Source: Pilaira anomala
Lineage: Eukaryota; Mucoromycota; Mucoromycetes; Mucorales; Mucoraceae
Assembly: GCA_025716855.1 (NCBI GenBank)
Contig: JAIXMQ010000026.1
Span: forward strand, 186,001 to 250,000
Reading direction: 5' to 3'
DNA length: 64,000 nucleotides
In this document: positions 24,553 to 35,847 of the stretch, piece by piece
Layout: each line of letters begins with the position of its first letter
How positions within the stretch are numbered: the stretch's first letter is position 1
Made by a program: the position numbers and the translations under genes
Notes under the pieces: generated by a model
What the model was told of the DNA's origin: nothing
What the model saw: the letters and a program-made list of their open reading frames with translations, nothing else
Database searches by the model: none

Positions 24553-24994
24553 TTTGATTTAGATATAGATAGAAGAAGAGAAAACTGTTTTATAGGCGGG
24601 GATTTTTTTTCTTTTTCTTTTTGTAATCACAAAAAAACTGTGCACTGTCCTCTCAACAACAAATCTAAACGTGGAGGTTGTGTCGGAGTAATACTCTCGT
24701 ATACTTTTTTTGTTGTTGTTGCTGTTGTTACTGCTGCAGAAAATAACAAGTGGTTAATATGAACAACAAAAAGAATTCAAGTAGTGTTTACCCTCAAGTC
24801 AAAAAAAAGAATAAAGAAAATTAAAGTGATGAATAATAAACATATTCAATACTATATCAACGAAATGCATTGTTCATAATGAAACTAAAAGCAGTCCATC
24901 CCTCAGAACCATAGCCTTGTTTGAATGTGGCTTGGTGCGTCATTCACACTCCTAAAGCTGGAAGGAAAAGAAGGAACTGCTGAAAGTTCACCCT

Positions 24995-25034
<40 letters not shown>

Positions 25035-25120
25035 CCTCTTTTATACAATAAAGAATAACAACTTTCATACTACGTTTAAATATCTCGTGAAGTCTAAATA
25101 ACAGAAAAAAAAAGATAACC
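24553..25120. promoter_or_regulatory. Divergent VTC1-SIN3 spacer with (CT)n tract
   Basis: Both neighbours transcribe outward from here. About 90-120 nt before the SIN3 start lies an uninterrupted pyrimidine (CT)n tract (about 24997-25028), a common position for pyrimidine-rich fungal promoter elements. A TTGTTGTTGCTG run lies near 24710-24725. No coding frame. The promoter role is inference. Confidence 0.45.
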
Positions 25121-27730
25121 ATGTCTTCACCTATTCAACCACCTCCCAACATACGGTAAATATATAAAGAACGATATGGTGGGTGTTTTATAAACATGAG
25201 TTTAATATTTTTTTTTTATAATAATGGTATATAGATCTCCTTCTGTTAGTCATTCACAACAGCCTAGTGTTCCAGTACCTTCTCCTTATGCCCATCATCT
25301 TCCACCTCCAGTACAAGGCTTTCCTGCACCGTCTAATGGACGAGTAGGTGAATTACCTTCTATTCTTTCCTCTCGTAGTTCTTCACCTTCTTTCAATCAT
25401 ACCACGCATGACCATGTGCCTTCTGTTTTACCACCTATTCCTTCACGTACTTCTACACCACCTTATAACGAACGTAGAATAAGTATTGTCCGTCCACCAT
25501 CACAACCACCTAATACTTCTTCTCCCGCTACTACTCATACTGCTCCTCCACCACCACCTCAACAGCAGCAACAACAACAACAGCAACAACAACAAGCAGC
25601 TGTCACTAACTCACCTTCTTCACAAAACGGAGGCTATCGACCTTTAAATGTACGAGATGCACTTACGTATCTTGACCAAGTAAAAGTACGATTTTCAGAT
25701 CAACCCGACGTCTATAATCGATTTTTGGATATTATGAAAGACTTTAAAAGTCAAGCGTAAGTTTTCTTTAAAAAAAAATATATATATTAGGAAAAATACT
25801 AAAAAACAAAAAAACAAAAAACCTGGAATATAGGATTGATACACCTGGAGTCATTGAACGCGTATCAACATTGTTTAAAGGACATCCAACATTAATTTCG
25901 GGATTTAATACATTTCTTCCACCAGGATATCGTATTGAATGTTCAACAGATCCTCGTGAACCGGATTTGATTACAGTCACAACACCAAGTGGTGTGACAA
26001 CGACAACCGGTAGAATTCATCATCCTGAAATGAATCATCCTCCGCCACCTCCTCCACCTCAACAACAGCAACCTTATTACCCATATATGCACCCATCTGT
26101 TCATATGCCTCCCCCTCCTCCTCCTCCTCCTCAGCAACAACAACAACAACAACAAATGATGCCTCAACCTAGCTACCATCATCCTCCTCCTCCACCTCCT
26201 CCTATGCAACAACCACCATTACCTCCTCCACCTCAACCTACTCATCATTCAAGTCCTCCTCCAAGTGAAAAAAGATCTCCTGTCGAATTCAATCATGCGA
26301 TTAATTACGTTAATAAAATCAAGGTATATATGTGTGTGTGTGTGTGTTTAATTGAAAAGAAATTGACTTTTTTTTTTTTTCTGTATAGAATCGATTTGCT
26401 AGTGACCCTGAAATCTATAAACAATTTTTAGAAATACTTCAAACTTATCAAAAAGATCAAAAACCAATTCAAGAAGTAAAAGTAGAAAGAAAGAAAAAAA
26501 TAGAATTGATATACTAAAACATTTTTATTTATATAGGTATATGCGCATGTTCAGTTCTTATTTAATGGTGTACCCGATTTATTAGATGAATTCAAACAAT
26601 TTTTACCAGATATTACAGGACAACCCGCAAGTGCTTTATTCGATAGTATCTCACCTACGTATTATAGCTCGAAGCGAATTGGGACTCCACCACCTACGAA
26701 TCCCAGCGGCGGAAAAAAGAAGCGAGCAAATAACGTAAGTTTTTATTTTTTTGTTATTTCTCGCTAAAACCATTTTCCAACCCACTAAATTTTTTTTTTT
26801 TTTTTAAAAAAAAAAAAAATTAGACGAACAAAAAGACAAAATTATATCAAAAGGAAGATGTGATGCGTGATCCATATAGTTACCCTAACAGTCCATTTGA
26901 TCCTGTTCGACCTAGTGTTTCAGCAGAAGAAATCGAGTTATTTGAACGGATTCGTAAACACATTGGAAACAAACCATCTTATGAAGAATTCCTCAAGACT
27001 TTAAACTTGTATACACAACAAATTTTGGATTTACCTGGTCTAGTCGATCAAGTAGGTATCTTTATTGGAAACAATAAAGAATTGTTTGATTGGTTTAAGA
27101 GTATTGTTGGATATGAACCAAAAGAACATCCAATTGAAAAACCTGTTCATCCTTTACCAAAACCTGATCTTCAACATTGTAAAACTACTGATCAAAGTCC
27201 AAGTTATCGATGTGTTCCTAGAAACGTAAGTATATATATATAGAGATATATATTTACTCGGTTATTTATACATATATTTTTTTTTAGTGGCAAGCACAAC
27301 CTTGTTCAGGTAGAGATCAAATTGCTTGGGAAGTATTGAATGATGAATATGTCTCACATCCAATTTGGGCAAGTGAAGATGACGGTTTTGTCTCTTCAAA
27401 AAAGAGTCAATATGAAGAAGCCATGCATCGTTGTGAAGAAGAAAGATACGATTACAATATGAACATTGAAGCCAATTTGAACGTGATTGCTTTATTAGAA
27501 CCCATTGCACATCGTATTGAAGCCATGTCAGCAGAAGAAAAAACAAACTTTAGATTACGTCCTGGATTGGGTGGTCAATCTGTCACGATTTATGAACGTA
27601 TTATTAAAAAGGTGTATGATAAAGAAAGAGGATCTGAGATCATTGAACTTTTGTACTCGAATCCTGCTCAAGTTGTTCCTATTCTTTTAAAGAGATTAAA
27701 GCAAAAGGATGAAGCTTGGAAACGTGCTCA

Positions 27731-27764
<34 letters not shown>

Positions 27765-29846
27765 CTGGAGAAAAAAAAAAGTGCTGGAAACTAAACTCTA
27801 TATTTTAGCGTGAATGGAATAAAATATGGCGTGAATTGGATGCAAAGAACTTTTACAGAGCATTGGATTATCAAGGTATCACATTCAAGAGCAACGATCG
27901 TAAAGCCATGGCACCTAAAGCACTTGTATGTGAAATTGAGAGTTTACAACACGATAAAAAGATGAAACGAGGTACAAATTCGGTTCATACCAAAGAACCC
28001 TATCAATTTAAATTCTATTTCAAGGACCCTGAAGTCTTTAAGGATGTTACGCGTGTAATTTATTCATTTATCGATCGTCAATCCGGTTATTCAAGTAGCG
28101 ACCGTGAAAAGATTCGTACGTTTATTCAAACATTTATTCCACTTTGCTTCCAAGTACAAGATGTTGTACCGGAGGGTATGGCGCATTATACAGATGAAAT
28201 GGAAGAAGATGATTTAGCTGAGGACGATGATGATAATAATTCTACAAATACCGAGGAATCTGAATCGGATATGGGACGCTCTCCTAGAAAGAGAAGTATG
28301 TCTCCTTCACGTAGAAGATCAGGTAGAAGCTCACGTAATCATCATGAAGATGAACATACTATGGATTTATTACGTGATGTCTTGACAAAGAACCAAAATG
28401 CATTAGGTGCTAACGGTGTTCTTGAGTCTTCCTCTGATTCAAATGATGTACAAGTCAAGACAGAAGAAGGAACAGATTTAACTGCACAAGTCATTTCTAC
28501 CTTGACAGAACCTCCTAAATCAACTACAACCATCATAAAAGAAACAGAAGAAATAACTGCTGCCTCAGGTGATAAATTATTTGCTGCTGCTGCTGCTGCA
28601 ATTGCTCCTGGTGTTCAAAAGAGAGTCTTGTATAGCTTCTTTTGTAATACTACCTTTTATTGTTTCTTTAGACTTTACGAGGTAATTTTTATTTTGTTTA
28701 TTTTATTTTTTTTTTTTTTTTAGAAAAAAAAAAGAACAATTTTTTAATGATTTTATTCTTTAGATGCTTTATGAGCGACTTGGAAAAATTCGTGAAGTAA
28801 ATGCAGAAATGGAAAAACATCCTAATATGGGTAAACGTGTCAACAAGGTAGCACGCGATCTTGGGTTATACAGTAGCCGATTTGATGGTAAGACCACATA
28901 ATGCAATGTTACAACGCTGATATATTAAATTTTTTTTTTCCTAATAGATGTTGATGTATCAAAGGGATATTATAATGCTGTTTTAGATATGATTGATCGT
29001 TTCTTTGATGGAGATATTGATCAACAAGTATTTGAAGAACACACACGATACATTTTTACTACAGATGCCTATCTTATTTTCACTATTGATAAATTAGTTC
29101 ATTCAATGGTCAAACAAATTCAAGCGATTACTGTTGACCCTAAATCTGTAGAATTAATTCGTCTTTTCCGTAGTGACAAGGGACTGGAATCCATGTCACC
29201 TAGAATTTTGTCCGTTTATAGATTAAGAGCTGAGGATGTTGTGGGTTCAGAAGAAAATCTTTATAAAATTAATTTTGTAAGTCTTATTATTTAATAGTGC
29301 CGAAAACTAGATTGTAACTAACATATAAATATTTCTTTAGGATAATCAAGCAAAAGATATGACAATTCAGTTGATTGGAAAAGACGATTATATGTTGGAA
29401 CCTACTGCAGAAGATAAATATCAAGATTATGTTGCGAGTTATATGGACTGGGTGAATACAACCGAAGGTATCGAAACCTCGAATATGAAGCCAACCTTTT
29501 TAACTCGGTAAGATAACAAATATATATATATATATATATATTATATTATAAATAGAATACTCACACACTTTGCAGTAATTTGAGACCTCAAGACGAACAC
29601 TTGAACAAGATATTCGTTCGCTCAAAATTACAATATAAAATTGACCAAGAGACATATCACATGTATTACATTGTTGGTTCTGAAGATATCTTTGTTCGCC
29701 CTCACTCAAATAATGCTGTACATAACAGCACTCAATGGAAAGACTGGATCGATTCTCCTACCACAGGTTGGTCAAAGGGTTTAGATGAGTCTACTAAACT
29801 TTCCATGGAAACTGAAGCAAGGAAATTGTTATCAAATGATAACTAA
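25121..29846 (+). CDS. SIN3: SIN3 transcriptional corepressor scaffold
   Basis: Twelve exons (25121-25155, 25235-25756, 25834-26323, 26389-26475, 26537-26734, 26824-27225, 27288-27731, 27809-28681, 28764-28887, 28948-29276, 29341-29507, 29576-29846) close in frame to 1313 residues. It scaffolds histone-deacetylase complexes. Order: Ser/Pro-rich start with poly-Q; PAH1 (about 147-225, [12 protein letters not shown]); Pro/Gln linker; PAH2 (about 336-405, [12 protein letters not shown]); PAH3 (about 475-545, [19 protein letters not shown]); HDAC-interaction domain (about 560-700, [18 protein letters not shown] and [11 protein letters not shown]); acidic/basic hinge; and the C-terminal Sin3 domain with [15 protein letters not shown]. 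Only three PAH repeats are obvious; a fourth, weak in other fungi, is not clear. The first exon codes 11 residues. One of the surest calls here. Confidence 0.96.
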
Positions 29847-30131
29847 AAAATTTCATCCTATTTACCCCCACTATTACTCTCTTATCACGCATAAATGACA
29901 ATTTTTTTTTCACTCTTTATATCTTTAAGCCCATATCTTTTTCTTTTACGTTTTTTTTTTTATATATATATTTTATACATATACACGCACACGCTTTCTC
30001 TCTTTCAAACACACTTTTTTTAAAAAATAAATAAACTTTACTTTTTTTTCTACCGTGATACACATAAATGTATTACGTACAACACATACATTACATATTA
30101 GATAAGCTCTTTATTAGTTTAATAAAAAAAT
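29847..30131. other. SIN3 3' region, no gene seen
   Basis: T-rich and AT-repeat-rich sequence after the SIN3 stop, with AATAAA-like signals near 30029, leading to the tail of the zinc-finger gene on the other strand. It marks the switch from the housekeeping block to the accessory island. Confidence 0.55.
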
Positions 30132-31255
30132 TTATTCACATAAAATAGTTCTAGATATTTCCATAGTTATAGATATTTCCATAGTTATTGTTATTGTTGG
30201 ATGGTGACGATGAAGGTTATTATCTTCATCGTCATCATCCGAAATAACTATTGGGTCTTCATCATCATCCGAAATAACTATTGGGTCTTCATCATCATTT
30301 GAAATGATTATTTCACTGTGTTCATCATTATCAGCAGCTCTTTCTTCAACACCATCATCCATGTCATTTACTAGTTGCTTCTACTTCAACGTCATCATCC
30401 ATATCATTATCATCCATATCATCATCATTGTTATCTTCATTTCCTAGAACCAGTTCTGGAAAACTATTTTAATAATATGTCAAGCAACTTTATATGTATA
30501 CATACTTTTATGATAGGGAAGATGGCTTCGAAGATGATGCACCAGTGCTTCCATGGTGATTTCAAAGTGTTCACAGCTCACGCAGGGTTTGACAACAGTG
30601 TCATACTAAATCTAAAAGAATAGGTTGGTTTACAGTTTAAACATGCTAAATATGCGTTATGTTTACTCTCGTTCTTAACGTTGAATCACTTGAGATAAAC
30701 CTTAATCTAATAAAGTCATAATACAAAAAACAAAGCTACTTAAAAAGAAAAGCAGAATGATGTATATGATATTTATTACTTCCCGACTAGAATCACGATT
30801 TCTAGCTGTTTTAGGAGGAAATAAATAGCCTAATAGATAAACGGTATGTAAGCAAATAAAATAAAGAGAGGAAGAAAAATGAGTGAAACAATACCTTCTA
30901 CGGTTAAGTAGTGTCTTTCAAGTAAATACGGTCGGACGAACGTTCGTCTGCAAATATGACATTCATATTCTAAGATGTATACTCTCTTCACTCGCTGACG
31001 GTCACCTTGTCCTAACAGATTCTGGAGGAATATTTCCTCTATCCAACACATGTAATCTATACAGAAAGAGTATTTGTTATTGATATATGTTAGATAATGA
31101 AATAACTACCTTTTTTTAAAAAAATAAAATTACTCTGTCTTACCTTTGCTTATTATGCAGGTTTCAAAGTTATTTATTTCTTGATATAATCTCTTGTCTG
31201 GATAATGTATCCAATCAAAAAAGAGAATAAAATGGTAATGGAAAGAAAGGTTCAT
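30132..31255 (-). pseudogene. C2H2 zinc-finger gene with acidic SUMO-interacting-like tail (tentative, probably frame-broken)
   Basis: First exon 31255-31144 (MNLSFHYHF..DWIHYPDK..NNFETC) and second exon 31056-30895 join in frame. The second holds YECHICRRTFVRPYLLERHY, a C2H2-like finger. A third coding block near 30615-30517 encodes CVSCEHFEITMEALVHHLRSH, a second finger. It is followed by acidic sequence (NEDNNDDDMDDNDMDDD) ending at a stop at 30366-30364. Beyond that stop, and one base out of frame at an A run, the acidic coding continues (EEERAADNDE-like) into three tandem [EP]-[IV]-[IV]-I-S-acidic units before 30132. Linking exons 2 and 3 needs a less usual donor, so the model is uncertain. 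A dead sister copy lies at 3350-3612. Function unknown. Confidence 0.45.
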
Positions 31256-31277
31256 ATTTTGAAACGAAAAAAGAGAC

Positions 31278-31281
<4 letters not shown>

Positions 31282-31316
<35 letters not shown>
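31282..31316. repeat. (AT)n microsatellite
   Basis: About 17 AT units just upstream of the zinc-finger gene start. The relic copy at 3.6 kb lacks this repeat at the matching place, so it expanded or arose after the duplication. Confidence 0.85.
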
Positions 31317-31319
<3 letters not shown>

Positions 31320-31573
31320 GAAGGAAAGAAATAAAAAAGAAAAGAAAAATTGTGAGATTTATATTAACATAATGAAATTAAATAAACCTGTTTGTGGCGA
31401 ACAAAGAAAAAAATAAAGTAGTCCATGGCACAAGCCATGTGATAAATTATATAGAAGATCTTTACCCTATGTAAGTTTATTTACTTTAAAAGTAATTTAA
31501 AATATGTAATATTATCTATTTATTATCGAAGAGTATGTAGTTACTAAATAAAAGCTTGATAAATTTAGGTGAT

Positions 31574-31756
31574 TTAACTTTTGAAAGTGAGTAACATAAT
31601 ACAAATAGACCGTGGTGGACTAAATTTATGGTCTGGTAAATATAGGCCTACACGTTTCCTAGTACAGGGAACTGTATTGAGTTGACATTGAAGCGGTTTT
31701 TTTTCTTCTAAATGCTGAAATATGCGTTTTAAAACTTCAAAAGGTAATTGTGACAT
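31574..31756 (-). pseudogene. Truncated F-box fragment
   Basis: MSQLPFEVLKRIFQHLEEK..LQCQL matches the first half of the F-box of the neighbouring full-length gene (MPELPFEILLFTFSYLSAVELLQCQL). It then runs into unrelated residues and stops after 60 codons. It lies 128 bp past the 3' end of that gene, on the same strand, so it looks like the remnant of a tandem duplicate. Confidence 0.6.
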
Positions 31757-31883
31757 TACTACAGGAATAATACAATAAATTTCAAGAATAAAAGAAAACT
31801 GAATAACGGGTCAAAATGATGCAACTTTAATTTGTCTTTTTAGAATCGATTTTTCCAGAAAACTATATATTCCTTTTATTTTT

Positions 31884-33668
31884 CTAAAATTTCCATTGGA
31901 AAGAATAGGGGTAAAAGCATGTTGTGTTCATTCTAAGTTCGTTCAACCCTTTACAGACGATATTGAAGTAATATTCTTTTGGTGATGGGCGACAGGCTTT
32001 TCCAGTGACACGCAACAGATTTCCTTGAGTAGCTAAATAAAATCTTGCCCTTGTACCTGTTTTTAATTTAATAAAAACACGTATAATGTTAGCTTCCTCA
32101 AAATCAGGTATTGTGTCTGTCCAGGTTAATAAATCAAGAGCTGTATCAGGCATAACAACATTTATAACTTTAGGAAGATCAACACGATGCCGACTATAGC
32201 CTAAATGAAGCTGTCTGAGATTTGGAAAGTTAAATGACATATAACGGAGACAATTAATAAGCTCTAATGAGTATAGTTCGTCAAGAGTCAATTTCTTTAG
32301 TTTACGATGTCTTAGATCAGGACGCTTCATTACATTATCTACGGATATAGGCATGTTTCCAGCGCCACTTAATGTAAGCTCTTGAAGTAATGGGCATAAT
32401 TGAATAGCATTGAGAATCCAATCCAAACTATTAATGAAAGCCCCCTGAATATTAGACATTGAAGTGGCCATATGATACAAATCCCACACATTTGTGGTAA
32501 GTGATCGAATCCTATTTCCTGACTTTGATAAAAATTTGAGATAGGGCAATACTTCATCTTCGTTCTCTAGCGGGAATTTTATCTTTAGAGTGGAACCTTT
32601 AAATTTTAGTACTACTGCATTCAGATCATAATATTCATGCAATTGAGCTATAGTTATATTGGTAAATTTATCTGTCATATCCATTATCTTGTTCCATGTA
32701 TCATTCAGGTCGTCCTGATTTAATTCTACTGCTACATCGACTTTTGGTATACGGATGATATATTGTAAGAATTCAAACACAATTTCTGTAGGACAGATAC
32801 CTGGAGTAGCTCCATACTCTATTAAAAATGACTTGAATGATACTTTTATATTTTTTAGGTTGGGAAACTTTCGCATGACATATCTTAGTTGTTCTTCATT
32901 ATCTATCGTCTCCCAGTTACATTCTAGAGTTTGTATGTCGGGACGTGGATGAACCACCAACCCAGGATCCGCTTTAATTCTTGTGTTACATGTTGGAGTT
33001 AAGCTAATAGAAACATGCTTAAGACGTTGACATTTCTCAATCAGGGCATCAAATTGGTTCAGCTCTTTATCGGAACGGAAATTGATGAAGAGAATTTGTA
33101 AATTTGGAAATTCAGAGATTTGATTGCAAACGGTTTGATACACACTCAAATGAATCAAATCCGGCCCAAGGCGGAATTCCTCATCACTTATATGCAAAGT
33201 AGTTAAAGTATTTCTAAATGATAATGCTGTATAAAGATATGGCTCCAAATTCCTGCATGTAGGCGTCGGTAATTGTTGTAAGCGCGATAGTTGGCCCTGA
33301 GTAGCTGCATACGAAAGTCGGACCCAAAGTATTGGATTCGGTTTTTTGCTTTCTAACCTTAAAACATTAGGACAGTGTAGGAGAATAGCGTCAAGTAGGC
33401 CGTATTCATCCCACCTCTCGTTACACTGCTTACTCCATAGTGAACAGTCAGTATCAATAGACTTGAGATAGCTACCCAGTCGAGAGGAATTGGATATTGT
33501 ACGGACATAACGCTGAACCTCGTTACCCGTGTTTAATGTAAGATTTGAATACAATAACTCAACTGAGGCTTCATACCATCTTTTATTGGTGAGCTGGCAT
33601 TGCAATAGTTCTACAGCTGATAAATAACTGAATGTAAATAACAAGATTTCAAATGGTAATTCCGGCAT
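31884..33668 (-). CDS. F-box protein with leucine-rich repeats
   Basis: Single exon, 594 residues. The F-box is residues 1-45 (ELPFEILLFTFSYLSAVELLQCQLTNKRWYEAS), the part that would bind Skp1 in an SCF ubiquitin ligase. The rest has irregular leucine-rich repeats (for example FPNLQILFINF, CQRLKHVSISL, FPNLKNIKVSF, CPLLQELTLSG, FPNLRQLHLGY) that form a substrate-binding horseshoe. Such F-box/LRR genes are multigene families in Mucoromycota. It is intronless, unlike nearly all housekeeping genes here, and sits in the accessory island next to a truncated sibling. The target protein is unknown. Confidence 0.82.
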   Translation of the reverse strand: MPELPFEILLFTFSYLSAVELLQCQLTNKRWYEASVELLYSNLTLNTGNEVQRYVRTISNSSRLGSYLKSIDTDCSLWSKQCNERWDEYGLLDAILLHCPNVLRLESKKPNPILWVRLSYAATQGQLSRLQQLPTPTCRNLEPYLYTALSFRNTLTTLHISDEEFRLGPDLIHLSVYQTVCNQISEFPNLQILFINFRSDKELNQFDALIEKCQRLKHVSISLTPTCNTRIKADPGLVVHPRPDIQTLECNWETIDNEEQLRYVMRKFPNLKNIKVSFKSFLIEYGATPGICPTEIVFEFLQYIIRIPKVDVAVELNQDDLNDTWNKIMDMTDKFTNITIAQLHEYYDLNAVVLKFKGSTLKIKFPLENEDEVLPYLKFLSKSGNRIRSLTTNVWDLYHMATSMSNIQGAFINSLDWILNAIQLCPLLQELTLSGAGNMPISVDNVMKRPDLRHRKLKKLTLDELYSLELINCLRYMSFNFPNLRQLHLGYSRHRVDLPKVINVVMPDTALDLLTWTDTIPDFEEANIIRVFIKLKTGTRARFYLATQGNLLRVTGKACRPSPKEYYFNIVCKGLNELRMNTTCFYPYSFQWKF

Positions 33669-34320
33669 GGCTGGAAAAATGATTCAGTTATTTATTTCTT
33701 TAGAGTTGTAGTGGTAACCAGCTTACTTGTTGAATACTGACTTTATAAGAAGGCGATGAAGGATGATTACCAGCTGAAAAAAAAAAAAAAAAGAAAGGCA
33801 ATTGTTGTGAAAAAAAATTTGTGCCACTTAAGCCAATGTACCCTAAAGCACGTGGAGTTTTGTATGTACAAATGGCGAGTCTTGATTTTGGAGTTCAATG
33901 AAGACTCACTTTACGCCCTTTGTGAGGAATACATATTTAAAATAAAAGGACAAAAATTGTTTCTTTAAAATAAAATAGGTAGATTATGTAGTTGCTATTT
34001 TGAGTCCATATAATTATACTTTTACAATTTCGCTTATAAAAAAAAAAGTTCTTTATGAGGCTTGCAGAGTAAAAATTGTTTTATAAAAAAGCTTCAAAGT
34101 TGCCTAGAACAATTTCCATTTACAATTAATTGCACTTGTTGCATTTAGAATTATTAATTTAGTTATGCCCTCTCATCTAAAAGATTATTTATTCCCACTC
34201 TCATACCTTCTCAAGAAGATAAAATTCTGAAGCGAGCAGACAAAATTAGAATTTGAAGTCAATTGTATATACTCAAACAACTAAATTTTGCACCTAGTTA
34301 CTTTTTAGTTACGGATTGAT
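33669..34320. other. Intergenic, no gene seen
   Basis: Upstream of the F-box gene and upstream of the retrotransposon relic. AT-rich, with a short A-rich open frame near 33756-33968 that shows no family features. Confidence 0.55.
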
Positions 34321-34730
34321 GCTGTAGGTAACTATAGCTGGTGTTATTTTATGCCAGAGATACAATAATGCTCATTATCTTCTTGCTTTTGCTTCTAGAT
34401 CTCTTACTTCTTCAGAAAAGAATTATTCTGTACAAGGATTGGAATGCTTATCTCGTATTTGGTATCAAGGAATTTAGACAATTTCTCGAATATGGTTGCT
34501 TCTTGGTATTTACTGATTATTCTAGCTTACAATGGGCTCTTTTGGTTAATCATGTTTAGTTACAAAAATAAGCTCAATATCAAGAAGGAATGATCTAAGA
34601 AGTTACGGCTAATTCAATCTGTATACAACAATACTGTTCATCGGAATACTGAATTCACTCCATATTATCTGGCCCATGAAAGACATCCAAGAGCTACTTT
34701 GGTTAATGTGCAAGAATAACAACTACATGT
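34321..34730 (+). pseudogene. Ty3/gypsy retrotransposon relic (RNase H plus integrase tail)
   Basis: From 34363 one frame reads LLAFASRSLTSSEKNYSVQ, the RNase H-domain signature of Ty3/gypsy polyproteins. A frameshift at about 34440 then switches to FGIKEFRQFLEYGCFLVFTD, the next RNase H block. After a short gap (34620-34710) comes NNTVHRNTEFTPYYLAHERH, the end of the integrase region. The connection domain and most of the integrase between them are missing. Stops and frame changes show it is dead. No LTRs were seen nearby. Confidence 0.7.
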
Positions 34731-35717
34731 TGTCTTCCCAAGAATTTGTTATTAACTTAGTTAGTTAACGAGAGGCGCAGGCTGCCAGAATTTGCATTAA
34801 CCAACCACTTAAATATCTATCAGATATCAGAAGAACTCAGTTTCCTGTATATACCTAAATTCAGGCCTATGTTTACCAGATTATGTACTTATATTATAAT
34901 CCATCTATGCGTTGCTCTTTCAAGAGGTAAAGACCCATGATTATTATTATTATTTTCACACGCCACAAAAGCAGATTTATGTCTAAATCTTCTAAAAAAA
35001 GTAATTACCATATATATATAATAGGACTGTTTTTTATAAAAAGGCATCTGTAGTCCTGTAAAATCCCCAGGTACGCGCTCATTAGAAAAAAAAACTTTAA
35101 TTTATTTCATTAATAAAGTGTATTCGATCCAATTGATTGTTTCTCTTCAAAACTCCAACTATGAAAACGAATCATAAGTTGGAGTATTTTTTATAAGAAA
35201 GTTATTAAAAAAAAGGTGAGAGAAAGGAACAACAACACCCAGAGTTTCTAGCAGACCAGGAATATTACTACTTTGCAAAAACAAGGAGAATAATTTTATA
35301 GGAAGACAAATTGCGCCATAATTAATACAAAGGGGGTGGGTGTAAATAAAAAAGTGTACAAACAAACAAAATACATATTTTTTTTTTAATTCTTGTACCT
35401 TTACATAAACAAAGAAATTCCTTATCAAGATTTGCAAAATTCTACTTAAAGTTGTCAAATTTGAGCTTATTATAAATAAAACCGGATACCTAGATCCCAT
35501 ATATTGATACATAAAATGTGTGAACAGCTGTAGAAACTTTATTCCATTAGCTCTGAAAATTTAACAATGGCAATACGATTTCAAAAAAAAGGGGGGGGGG
35601 GAATAATGAAATATAAAAATTGGCAACGTTTGCTAGATGCTTTTTTATCATTATTTTTATTTCAAGAAATAAACCAGTCAGGTGTGATAAAAGTGGGATA
35701 AAGTAGTACCAACTATC

Positions 35718-35759
<42 letters not shown>

Positions 35760-35847
35760 TTAAAATCAAGTGACTTTTTAGAAAGACATAAATAGGCTGA
35801 AACATTTTATTTCCGCCGCCTTTTTCTTTCTTCAAATAATACCTACT
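34731..35847. other. Intergenic between retroelement relic and recombinase-like gene
   Basis: AT-rich, no supportable gene. It holds a G run at 35591-35600 and 38 consecutive A at 35719-35756. The last 60 bp before 35848 are pyrimidine-rich and may be the promoter/leader of the recombinase-like gene. Confidence 0.55.
35719..35756. repeat. Poly-A tract, 38 nt
   Basis: Uninterrupted run of 38 A, 90 bp upstream of the recombinase-like gene. It could be the tail of a retrotransposed copy or simple homopolymer growth; no target-site duplication around it was found. Confidence 0.85.

Noticed and set aside
25943..26212. Arg-rich open frame on the minus strand
   Set aside because: It is the shadow of the Pro/Gln-rich linker of SIN3 (CCT/CAA repeats read backwards).
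35159..35512. 117-codon minus-strand frame in the accessory island
   Set aside because: Phe/Ile/Leu-rich AT composition, no motif, no plausible neighbours; probably chance.
35719..35756. 38-A run as the tail of a processed retrocopy
   Set aside because: No mRNA-like sequence precedes it and no flanking duplication was found; homopolymers this long also occur in introns here.
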